8,881 bases of DNA, taken from assembly GCA_030613225.1 (NCBI GenBank), contig JAUWMJ010000091.1, forward strand, positions 1-8,881, given 5' to 3'. This document shows, one piece after another, positions 1-6,139 of this stretch. This stretch comes from Desulfobacterales bacterium (GTDB lineage: Bacteria > Desulfobacterota > Desulfobacteria > Desulfobacterales > JAUWMJ01). Position numbers and translations under genes: made by a program. Within the stretch, counting starts at the first letter, position 1; the number at the start of each line of letters is the position of its first letter. The notes under the pieces are model-generated. The model worked only from the letters and a program-made list of their open reading frames with translations, made no database searches and was not told the DNA's origin.

Positions 1-329
1 AGGCCACATCCACCGGCCGTACCAAGGAAGGTGTCCCCCACGAAAATCGGAGCAGCCACTTTCGCCAGAGCGATGTCGCACTCCCCGATCATAGGTTTCC
101 GGGTTGCCTTTGTCTCCGCAGTAAAATTCTGCGCCGCCACAGCGCAGATGGCCCCGATTGACTCGGGTTTCTTCTTGATGACCGGGCAAATCCGATTGCA
201 CCAGTTTTCATAATGGCTCACATTAACGACCTCCGCATCCCAAACAGCACAGCATATGCCGAATTTTTCGTGGAGGTCTTTTACAAAGTTGTTCCATTCC
301 TTTTCACTTAACAGGTCCGTTAATGTCAT
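1..329 (-). CDS. PocR ligand-binding-domain protein (partial, C-terminus off the left edge)
   Basis: The first 109 residues are present, starting at an ATG at 329-327 with an AAGGAG ribosome site about 8 nt upstream. The protein matches my recollection of the PocR sensory domain, the ligand-binding module named after the propanediol regulator PocR. Diagnostic stretches are NRICPVIKKKPESIGAICA (45-63), the KPMIGECD block (78-85), PIFVGDTFLGTAGGCG (94-109), and conserved cysteines at 48, 62, 84 and 108. Nothing precedes the domain, so this is either a stand-alone PocR-domain protein or one with an output domain (HTH, histidine kinase or GGDEF) beyond the edge. No signal peptide is seen, so it should be cytoplasmic. 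The next gene rightwards, lysC, is on the same strand about 450 bp upstream, and an operon is unlikely. The domain call is firm; the full protein's function cannot be judged from this fragment. Confidence 0.82.
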   Translation of the reverse strand, partial: MTLTDLLSEKEWNNFVKDLHEKFGICCAVWDAEVVNVSHYENWCNRICPVIKKKPESIGAICAVAAQNFTAETKATRKPMIGECDIALAKVAAPIFVGDTFLGTAGGCG

Positions 330-779
330 GCTTACTGCTCCTTTAATTTCCTTGTTTCCAGCCGATAATAAGAAACTGCCGCCGGGTTAAATAAATTGGA
401 TCAATAATGGGATGCCGCATAAAAAATCCAAATCGCACCGAGCCCTGGCCTGGAATCTTATATGCAACATGAAACTCGTCCCCACTGTTGGTTACTCATA
501 AATCGTAAGCTTTCTTCAAGCTATGCCTAAAATGAACTGGCGACGCCCGAAAATCAAATACCGGCTGCTGGTCGCATTGTCAACCCTCTCTTTTCCTCTT
601 TTTTGATAGACAACGATTTATCCGAATACGAGACGTTACCGCCGGTGCAAGAGAAAATCGTTGATAATACGAAAATAGGGGCTGGCCATGATTTATGATT
701 TCATTAACGGTCTTAATAACTGAGCAATGTTTTAATCTGATTAGACCCTTCTTGACCGCCTCGATTTTCCTTTCTACTT
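330..779. other. Intergenic spacer, no gene recognised
   Basis: The 450 bp between the aspartate kinase stop and the PocR-protein start contain no convincing coding region on either strand. It must hold the promoter of the PocR gene, but no -35/-10 pair or -24/-12 element stands out. The only structure seen is a perfect 9-bp inverted repeat, CAACGATTT (611-619) and AAATCGTTG (655-663), 35 nt apart, which could be an operator or chance. No T-tailed hairpin was found to end lysC transcription. A 27-codon ATG frame at 523-606 has no ribosome site and is not called. Confidence 0.55.
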
Positions 780-1997
780 CTAATCAAGGCCGTTCATTAC
801 CCAGCGGGCATGGCAAAGCTGGACACTTTGATCTATTCTGTCCTGCGGTACCAGCAACGAAATCCGGAATGAAGTGGTGGTGATGCCGGATACGGTGATG
901 TCATGCTGCTTCAGCAGATCGATGGTTCCCAGCAATGTCTGGTTGTTGCGGTTCAGCCCTTCGCCAATAAGGGACACCGTCGCCAGATCGTTATCAAAGA
1001 TAATATCCAAACCGACTTTTTCCTTCATGCCGTCCTTGATCTGTTCCCAGCCGTAAATATGACCTGCGGACACAACAAAGGAAGCTTTTGAGTGATCACC
1101 AGCGTCATCGATCCGGGTGACGTTGACTTCTTTAACCGGCACCTGCTCGTATTCCAGATAAGACAGCACCTGGTTAAAACGCTGCAGAACATCACTTCCG
1201 CTTAGCCGAATGCGCTCAACACGCTCTTCTCTGACCACCGCCTGTACTCCGATGATGGTACCGGGCGAAAGTCTGCGAATGATCGTCTCTCTGCCGGGCT
1301 GGAAGGAGCTGCGAGCATAGATAGCAATATTTTTTTCTTTAGCGAATTGCACGGCGTGGGCGTTGAGCACCTTGGCCCCGGCAGTGCTCATCTCCTGCAT
1401 CTCCGGGTAAGAAACCTCCGGCAGATGGCGGGCATCGGACACCATGGCAGGATCTGCCGAATAAACGCCATCAACATCCGAATAAATTTCGCAGCGCTCG
1501 GCATCCAACGCAGCCGCCAGGGCTACCGCCGTGGTATCCGACCCCCCGCGACCCAGCGTGGTAATATCCCGTTTATAGCTCACCCCCTGAAACCCGCCGA
1601 TGATCACCACCTTTCCCTTGGCCATTTCATCCTGCACACGGAAAGGGCGGACTTCGATAACCTGGGCGTCGTTGTGCCGATCATTGGTGATAATGCCGGC
1701 CTGGGAACCTGTCAGTGAAACCGCGTCAATACCGAGCTCGTGCAAGGCCATGCATAGCAGTGACATGGTGATCCGTTCTCCGGTGGAAAGGAGCATATCC
1801 AATTCGCGCCGTGGTGGTTTAGGGGAAATGTCGCGAGCCATGGACAAGAGTTTGTCGGTGGTTTTTCCCATAGCCGAAACCACTACAGCAACATCGATCC
1901 TCTTACGCTTCACTTCAGCGACAAGACGAGCGATTTTACGCAGCTTATCCACATCGGCAACACTGCTGCCTCCGTATTTTTGTACAATACAGGTCAT
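780..1997 (-). CDS. lysC: Aspartate kinase (monofunctional, ACT-domain type)
   Basis: Phosphorylates aspartate to 4-phospho-aspartate, the committed step to lysine/diaminopimelate, threonine and methionine. The protein has 405 aa, the usual length of a monofunctional enzyme. The amino-acid-kinase domain fills residues 1 to about 245. Landmarks are KYGGSS (7-12), VSAMG (40-44), STGER (71-75), GGFQG (134-138), [12 protein letters not shown] (146-157), [11 protein letters not shown] (173-183) and [13 protein letters not shown] (209-221). A regulatory ACT pair occupies about 250-405, but it is divergent. The first repeat lacks the usual PG-containing ligand loop, and the second reads [10 protein letters not shown] where most homologues have a TSEIKIS-like strand. 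Feedback control may therefore be altered (inference). The ATG start has AAGGA about 10 nt upstream. The gene is visibly more GC-rich than the genes to its right. Its upstream gap is largely filled by element A, so the earlier promoter arrangement may have been disturbed. Confidence 0.96.
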   Translation of the reverse strand: MTCIVQKYGGSSVADVDKLRKIARLVAEVKRKRIDVAVVVSAMGKTTDKLLSMARDISPKPPRRELDMLLSTGERITMSLLCMALHELGIDAVSLTGSQAGIITNDRHNDAQVIEVRPFRVQDEMAKGKVVIIGGFQGVSYKRDITTLGRGGSDTTAVALAAALDAERCEIYSDVDGVYSADPAMVSDARHLPEVSYPEMQEMSTAGAKVLNAHAVQFAKEKNIAIYARSSFQPGRETIIRRLSPGTIIGVQAVVREERVERIRLSGSDVLQRFNQVLSYLEYEQVPVKEVNVTRIDDAGDHSKASFVVSAGHIYGWEQIKDGMKEKVGLDIIFDNDLATVSLIGEGLNRNNQTLLGTIDLLKQHDITVSGITTTSFRISLLVPQDRIDQSVQLCHARWVMNGLD

Positions 1998-2045
1998 TTA
2001 TGATAATCCTTCATTTTCCCGTCAATAATCTAACCCTTTTTCTTT

Positions 2046-2058
2046 GTTATCTTTATTC
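2046..2058. repeat. Left 13-bp direct repeat flanking element A
   Basis: GTTATCTTTATTC occurs here and again at 2310-2322, on either side of the inverted-repeat element. A direct repeat in this position is what a target-site duplication looks like; 13 bp is long for most DNA transposons. Confidence 0.7.
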
Positions 2059-2312
2059 GTAACCGTTCACGGGTTAAACGTTCAAAGGTTCAGGGTTGCC
2101 TTTCCACTCATTCCGGCGCTCTACGCCGTCTGCCGGTGTGCAAAAAACGGAAAAGATGCCCCTCTTAATGATCTCTGATGAGGTATCGGTCTCTGGTCAT
2201 CGGTCACTCATATGCCGGCGCTTAAGCACGGATGTACGTCCCACAGCGAAGCATGGGAACGAGGGCAACCTCTGAACCCTGAACCTCTGAACCTCTGAAC
2301 CCGTGAACGGTT
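2059..2312. mobile_element. Element A: MITE-like non-coding element with terminal inverted repeats
   Basis: It is bounded by a perfect 15-bp inverted repeat, AACCGTTCACGGGTT (2061-2075) and AACCCGTGAACGGTT (2298-2312), and flanked by a 13-bp direct repeat. The interior has no ORF worth calling but several nested inverted repeats, including the CCGGCGCTTAAG region at 2215-2226. An inverted, diverged copy (element B) lies at 5881-6120. By eye the two cores match at roughly 85-90%, differing mainly by three extra TGAAC units here and small indels. It sits between the stop of the ChaN-like gene and the lysC start; removing it leaves only about 60 bp between them. It could be a MITE, a large REP/BIME-type element or a non-autonomous derivative of a larger element. 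No transposase is present in the window. Confidence 0.78.
2266..2308. repeat. TGAAC-based short tandem repeat inside element A
   Basis: GAAC starts at 2274, 2281, 2289, 2297 and 2305, giving units of 7, 8, 8 and 8 bp (CCCTGAAC / CTCTGAAC type). Element B has fewer units at the corresponding end, so copy number varies between copies, as expected of slippage. Confidence 0.8.
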
Positions 2313-2322
2313 ATCTTTATTC
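2310..2322. repeat. Right 13-bp direct repeat flanking element A
   Basis: Second copy of GTTATCTTTATTC, ending 2 bp before the stop codon of the ChaN-like gene. Its first 3 bases overlap the end of the terminal inverted repeat, so the true duplicated target may be slightly shorter than 13 bp. Confidence 0.7.
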
Positions 2323-2324
2323 TT

Positions 2325-4001
2325 TTATAACCGGCTAACGTGTTTTACCTTTTTAACTCGATTACTTATTTCAAGGTAGCAGTTAAAGGCCTTCATCGGC
2401 TCATCAAAGGAATCACGAAAATAGCCCTGGACCCTTCTTAATGAAAATTTTCCCCCTTTTAAAGCATAATATAGCTTGTTACCCAGGATATAACCCAGCT
2501 GTGTGCTGAATATTCGAGTGACAGCGGATTTACTGTTATATTGGAGAAAAAACTTATTGATAAATTCCGTTGCATCAGAAGTTTTTCTCTGAAGGTAAAA
2601 ATGCTGCAAAATGTACCGGGCGACCTGTAAGATTTCCTGATCGGTATGTTTAAGTTCACCGCGCTTTACCTGACCTAAAAACATCCTGATGGAATTTTCT
2701 GAATGTGACTTTCGCTTTTCATTTATAAATTTACTGCCGAAAAATCCCAGACATTCGGTGATTACATTCCAATAAAAACAATCGAAAGCACTACCAGCTT
2801 TTTTTAAAGGTCCCCTGAGCACGGCATTTAAAAAATGAGTTGCTTCCTCGGCAGCCATGTTAATATTAGAGTTTGCCAGGTAGATAAGATACGCATTCTC
2901 ACTTGAAACCTCGTATTCCAGGAGGAATCCTTCTTCTTTTTTTATCTTACTTCGGATGAGTCGAAGCTGGCCCTTGAACTCGGAAGTATTATGAACGAAC
3001 TCCATAAAATTCAGGTTGTTCGGATAATAAATAGTCAATTTTTCCAGGGCATCCGGAGGGAAATCCAGATTGAGGATTTTAGCTAGGTTGGTAACCATTT
3101 CATACACCATTTCTCCCCTGTCTTCAAAAGCATCATCTTCCCAATCCTGATGCACTGGAAAATATGCGTCTTTGGAATATTCAAGCCAGTTTAAATAGGA
3201 CTGGATTTTATTCGCCGGCATCGTATTCATAACGCAGTATTTGTTGTCATTGATTTTTAGAACATCCGATTCTTCCAGCTTCCGGCTGCACAGCTTCCAG
3301 TAAAGGTTTTCAGCGTTCTGGAAAATAATAAGGGTCTTTGCGGACTCGTCCAACAGTTTTAGCAACTGCTCAACATTTTTTGGAAGATGATTGGGGGCGA
3401 TGTGATAATCGCCATCAACAATGTAAATCAGCTTGCCTGGATTCTTAATCAAAGTCTTAGCGATAATACGGGCCGAGTATTGGTCACGCTTTCTTAATCT
3501 TTTAATCCCCTTTTCATCATCAATTTCGGTATTAATACCCAGTATGGAAATTTGATTATCCCTGCAAAAAGAAATAATAGGGCTCCAGTTACCCCAATGA
3601 AATGGCCACTTTTTGGCATAATCGATTCTTTCCAGAAACATTTTTTCAGATAATTCTCCGGCCATGAACCGATCGACATATTTTTGATCACCTCCATGAA
3701 ACATCTCCAGGCACAGGATAATATCCCTTTTACCCTTAATTTCCCTGAGGATGCGCAGCACGGAATGTTGAGATTGTTTTAGCGTGTGATAGTCGCCATG
3801 GTAGACCAGATCAGCAGCCAGGACCTTTTGAATCAGTTCTGTTTTATTCGAAATTTCCTCATACGATTTCAAATAGCGTAAATACTCTTTTTCGTAAATT
3901 TTAATTCCAGGGTTATAACCTGAACTCTCACGAACCAAATTGACATTCCGGCGATAATTTATTTTTTGAATTCGGATAAGCTGGTCTCTTAGATTTGTCA
4001 C
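2325..4001 (-). CDS. ChaN/TIKI-superfamily protein with long uncharacterised C-terminal region
   Basis: The protein has 558 aa. Residues about 50-235 resemble the ChaN haem-binding / TIKI-EreA superfamily: GDYHTLKQSQ (69-78, in place of the usual GE.H motif), EMFHGGDQKYVDRFMAGEL (99-117), WGNWSPII (136-143) and a second GDYHIAP (197-203) near the end of the fold. ChaN proteins are usually surface lipoproteins of about 280 aa. This one has no signal peptide or lipobox, so it is probably cytoplasmic. Residues 240-558 are mostly helical-looking and I do not recognise them. The start is a GTG; the GGAGG ribosome site about 10 nt upstream (CCGGAGGTAGAG) supports it. It lies on the same strand downstream of the sigma-54 activator, separated by a 107-nt hairpin, and upstream of lysC, separated by element A. 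The function is unknown; haem binding or hydrolase activity is only suggested by superfamily membership. Confidence 0.75.
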   Translation of the reverse strand: MTNLRDQLIRIQKINYRRNVNLVRESSGYNPGIKIYEKEYLRYLKSYEEISNKTELIQKVLAADLVYHGDYHTLKQSQHSVLRILREIKGKRDIILCLEMFHGGDQKYVDRFMAGELSEKMFLERIDYAKKWPFHWGNWSPIISFCRDNQISILGINTEIDDEKGIKRLRKRDQYSARIIAKTLIKNPGKLIYIVDGDYHIAPNHLPKNVEQLLKLLDESAKTLIIFQNAENLYWKLCSRKLEESDVLKINDNKYCVMNTMPANKIQSYLNWLEYSKDAYFPVHQDWEDDAFEDRGEMVYEMVTNLAKILNLDFPPDALEKLTIYYPNNLNFMEFVHNTSEFKGQLRLIRSKIKKEEGFLLEYEVSSENAYLIYLANSNINMAAEEATHFLNAVLRGPLKKAGSAFDCFYWNVITECLGFFGSKFINEKRKSHSENSIRMFLGQVKRGELKHTDQEILQVARYILQHFYLQRKTSDATEFINKFFLQYNSKSAVTRIFSTQLGYILGNKLYYALKGGKFSLRRVQGYFRDSFDEPMKAFNCYLEISNRVKKVKHVSRL

Positions 4002-4053
4002 CCGTGCTCTACCTCCGGCTCTCTACAGTCAAAATGCGGTACAATAAATTGAT

Positions 4054-4059
4054 ATTATA
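4054..4059 (-). promoter_or_regulatory. Possible -10 hexamer for the ChaN-like gene
   Basis: On the minus strand this reads TATAAT in an AT-rich stretch about 50 nt upstream of the GTG start. No good -35 hexamer lies at the right distance, so this is a weak call. Confidence 0.25.
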
Positions 4060-4141
4060 TTATTAAATTGGGCAATTATGATAGACTACTGGTACTCGTT
4101 CACGCCCGTTCGAAACATAAAGGTTGCACAATCTGTGTCCT

Positions 4142-4248
4142 GTAAGCGTCCACAGGTGCTGCAGGTGTGCGTGATCAGGGCGACCAGCTATAGTCTGCTA
4201 TGCTGGTTGCCCTGATCACGCGCAGATGCGGTGCCTGTGAACGCTTAC
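4142..4248. repeat. 107-nt long-stem palindromic element
   Basis: Two 47-nt arms (4142-4188 and 4202-4248) are reverse complements with about 8 mismatches, around a 13-nt loop. Its end, CCTGTGAACGCTTAC (4234-4248), is identical over 15 nt to the right end of element B (6105-6119), which ties the hairpin to the same repeat family. It begins 13 nt after the stop codon of the sigma-54 activator. In RNA it would be a very stable stem that could stabilise the upstream mRNA or hinder read-through into the ChaN-like gene. No U-run follows it, so it is not a standard intrinsic terminator. Confidence 0.88.
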
Positions 4249-4261
4249 GAATACTGTAATG

Positions 4262-5635
4262 TTACCTAAGGTGTATTCCATGTTTCTTAATGCGCTTCCA
4301 TACGGTTATCCGGCTGACACCTAAAATCTTGGCAGCTTTAGTCTGATTCCCGTCAGCCTGTTGAAGCGCATTAAGAAGCGCTTCTTTTTCAGACAGTCCA
4401 ACCGTGACTGTACTGTTGTGTTCTACCTTTTTTAAAGGTTTGGTATCCAGAGGATTGAAGCTTGTGATTTTTTCCGGCAGATGTTCAGGCCCGATACTTT
4501 TTCCCCTTGCCAGGACAAAAGCATACTCTACACTGTTTCTCAATTCCCTGATATTCCCGGGCCAGCGGTATGCCACCATTAATCGCATGGCTTCCGGTGT
4601 AAATCCTAAAATATTTTTCCCTGTCTTTTCGGCATGAAAACTGATAAAATGCTGAATAATCAACGTAATATCATCTTTGCGCCGGCGTAGCGGGGGGCAG
4701 GTTAAAGGAAAAACATTGATTCTGAAAAACAGGTCTTCCCTGAATGATCCTTCTTCGATCATTTTTTCAAGATTTTTATTTGTTGCTGTAATTATCCTGA
4801 CATCAACGGAAATGGATTTGTTGGCTCCTACCCGCTGAATCATTTTTTCTTCCAGAACCCTGAGCAGTTTAACCTGAACCGAAAGGGGAATATCTCCGAT
4901 TTCATCCAGGAAAATGGTTCCTTTGTGGGCGGCTTCAAACCTTCCTATCCTGTCACTGTCTGCACCGGTATAGGCACCCTTTACATGGCCGAATAATTCA
5001 CTTTCAAGAATATTTTCACTTAACGAGGCACAATCTAATTTAATAAAGGGTTTGGATGCCCTGTCCCCGGTTTCATGTAGTGCTTTGGCGACCATTTCCT
5101 TTCCGGTGCCGCTCTCCCCCAAAATCATTACCGGCGTATCGAGTGACGCCACGCTCTCTATATGTTCATAAAGGCTCTGCATCACCGGCGTTCTTCCGAT
5201 AATGCCATGAAAGCCGTCATCAATGTAATACATCCGTTTGATGGATGCCAGTTCATTTTTATAGTTGATGTTTTCAGATATGTCTTTCAGGGTCTCAACT
5301 GCACCAACAATTTCATTTTTCTCATTAAAAAGAACGGTTGCACTCTTAATAATCGGTATGGTCCTGTTATGGCTGTTGGTAATCACACATTTTTTTTCCC
5401 TGACAAGCCCCTCAGAAAAAAGTTCGCACCACTTTTTCCCTTTACCTTTCCCGACAAGTTTACATCCGGTGCAATTCAAAATCCGGCAGGATTGGCCTTT
5501 CAATTCTTCTTCAGTGTACCCTGTGATCAATTGGGCAGTCTGATTGGCTGCAATAAAATCCCCTTTGTCATCAACAATGATGATGCCGTCCTGGACAGAA
5601 TCAATGATAGGCCGCCATTGTTTTCCGATATCCAT
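4262..5635 (-). CDS. Sigma-54-dependent transcriptional activator (PAS - AAA+ - Fis HTH)
   Basis: A 457-aa bacterial enhancer-binding protein. Residues 5-125 form a PAS sensor (SVQDGIIIVDDKGDFIAAN, 13-31). The PAS carries an unusual set of cysteines at 50, 55, 58, 70 and 83, possibly binding metal or an Fe-S cluster or acting as redox thiols (inference). The AAA+ domain, about 145-375, has Walker A GESGTGKE (173-180), a sigma-54 contact loop GAYTGA (220-225, Tyr for the common Phe), Walker B GTIFLDEIGD (239-248) and FREDLFFRINVFPL (298-311) with the arginine fingers. The C-terminal Fis-type helix-turn-helix, about 425-455 (TKAAKILGVSRITVWKRIKK), binds enhancer DNA. All parts needed to activate sigma-54 polymerase are intact. 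There is no receiver domain, so the signal is sensed directly. ATG start with GAGGA closely upstream. It is divergent from the rhodanese gene, whose -24/-12 promoter and TTAACA operators make it the probable target. TTAACA sites lie next to its own start, so autoregulation is plausible. Confidence 0.96.
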   Translation of the reverse strand: MDIGKQWRPIIDSVQDGIIIVDDKGDFIAANQTAQLITGYTEEELKGQSCRILNCTGCKLVGKGKGKKWCELFSEGLVREKKCVITNSHNRTIPIIKSATVLFNEKNEIVGAVETLKDISENINYKNELASIKRMYYIDDGFHGIIGRTPVMQSLYEHIESVASLDTPVMILGESGTGKEMVAKALHETGDRASKPFIKLDCASLSENILESELFGHVKGAYTGADSDRIGRFEAAHKGTIFLDEIGDIPLSVQVKLLRVLEEKMIQRVGANKSISVDVRIITATNKNLEKMIEEGSFREDLFFRINVFPLTCPPLRRRKDDITLIIQHFISFHAEKTGKNILGFTPEAMRLMVAYRWPGNIRELRNSVEYAFVLARGKSIGPEHLPEKITSFNPLDTKPLKKVEHNSTVTVGLSEKEALLNALQQADGNQTKAAKILGVSRITVWKRIKKHGIHLR

Positions 5636-5651
5636 ATTGTCCTCGCAATTA

Positions 5652-5689
5652 TTAACACTGTTAACAATTAAGTTAACACATCATTAACA
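5652..5689. promoter_or_regulatory. Probable upstream activating sequence (TTAACA repeats)
   Basis: A perfect 13-bp palindrome, TTAACACTGTTAA (5652-5664), is followed by further TTAACA copies at 5673-5678 and 5684-5689. With the copy at 5661-5666 the spacings are 9, 12 and 11 bp, close to helical phasing. The cluster lies about 135-170 bp upstream of the predicted sigma-54 start, a normal enhancer distance, and next to the activator's own start codon. Binding by the neighbouring Fis-type activator is inferred, not shown. Another TTAACA is at 5866-5871. Confidence 0.6.
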
Positions 5690-5796
5690 CTCTTGCAATA
5701 AAAATAATTTATAAAAAACCGACAGAATAAGTATCCTGCTACAAATATCCTTTATATTTAATTAGTTACAATAATAGTTGGTAAATTTTTTTATAA

Positions 5797-5812
5797 TGGC
5801 ACGCTCATTGCT
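5797..5812 (+). promoter_or_regulatory. Sigma-54 (-24/-12) promoter of the rhodanese lipoprotein gene
   Basis: TGGCACGCTCATTGCT matches the TGGCAC-N5-TTGC consensus. The invariant GG (5798-5799) and GC (5810-5811) are exactly 10 bp apart. Transcription should start near 5823 and run right into the gene at 6140. The promoter follows an AT-rich stretch (about 5691-5796) that would help DNA looping from the upstream operators. The predicted leader is about 317 nt, of which about 240 nt is element B. Confidence 0.85.
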
Positions 5813-5880
5813 CTATATCGGTTAACGCTGAAATATATATGAATTGTGATATTCGTAAACATAACTTAACAATTAAAACT

Positions 5881-6120
5881 GGTAACCATTCACGGGTTCA
5901 GAGGTTGCTCTCGTTCCCATGCTGCTTCGCTGTGGGAACGTACATCCGGCGCTTAAGCGCCGGCATATGAGTAACCGATGACCAGAGACCGATTCCGCAT
6001 CAGAGATCATAAAGAGGGGCATCATTTCCGGTTCTTACACATCGGCAGTCGGCGTTGAGCGCTGGAATGAGTGGAAAGGCAACCCTGAACCGTTGAACCC
6101 TGAACCTGTGAACGCTTACT
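5881..6120. mobile_element. Element B: inverted second copy of element A, inside the rhodanese leader
   Basis: Matches the reverse complement of element A along its length. Imperfect 19-bp terminal inverted repeats lie at 5882-5900 and 6101-6119 (16 of 19 paired). It is flanked by a 7-bp direct repeat, TAAAACT (5874-5880 and 6120-6126). Internal hairpins include CGTTCCCA (5912-5919) with TGGGAACG (5933-5940), and the perfect palindrome CCGGCGCTTAAGCGCCGG (5946-5963). It lies between the sigma-54 promoter and the ribosome site of the rhodanese gene, and it ends about 10 nt before that site. The transcript must therefore carry a strongly folded leader. No coding content is seen. Confidence 0.78.
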
Positions 6121-6139
6121 AAAACTTAAAGGAGAATAA

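Noticed and set aside
523..606. 27-codon ATG frame with a basic then hydrophobic N-terminus resembling a signal peptide
   Set aside because: No ribosome site, stops immediately after the hydrophobic stretch, and no sign of a continuing gene beyond a possible frameshift that cannot be justified.
1347..2028. Plus-strand open frames opposite lysC (123 and 142 aa)
   Set aside because: They lie antisense to an unambiguous aspartate kinase, have no recognisable motifs or ribosome sites, and are explained by the GC-rich codon pattern of lysC.
2266..2308. Regular GAAC-spaced repeats considered as a CRISPR array
   Set aside because: Units are 7-8 bp with no spacers, and no cas genes are present; this is a short tandem repeat inside element A.
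4095..4117. GGTACTCGTTCACGCC-like stretch resembling a lone terminus of the element family
   Set aside because: Only a partial match to the element ends and no inverted partner at a sensible distance; could be chance or a decayed end.
5162..5671. 169-aa plus-strand frame antisense to the PAS/AAA+ activator
   Set aside because: Shadow of a strongly supported gene; low-complexity translation without family features.
2059..6120. Composite transposon bounded by elements A and B
   Set aside because: Each element has its own different flanking direct repeat (13 bp and 7 bp), no outer repeat frames the whole block, and no transposase lies between them.
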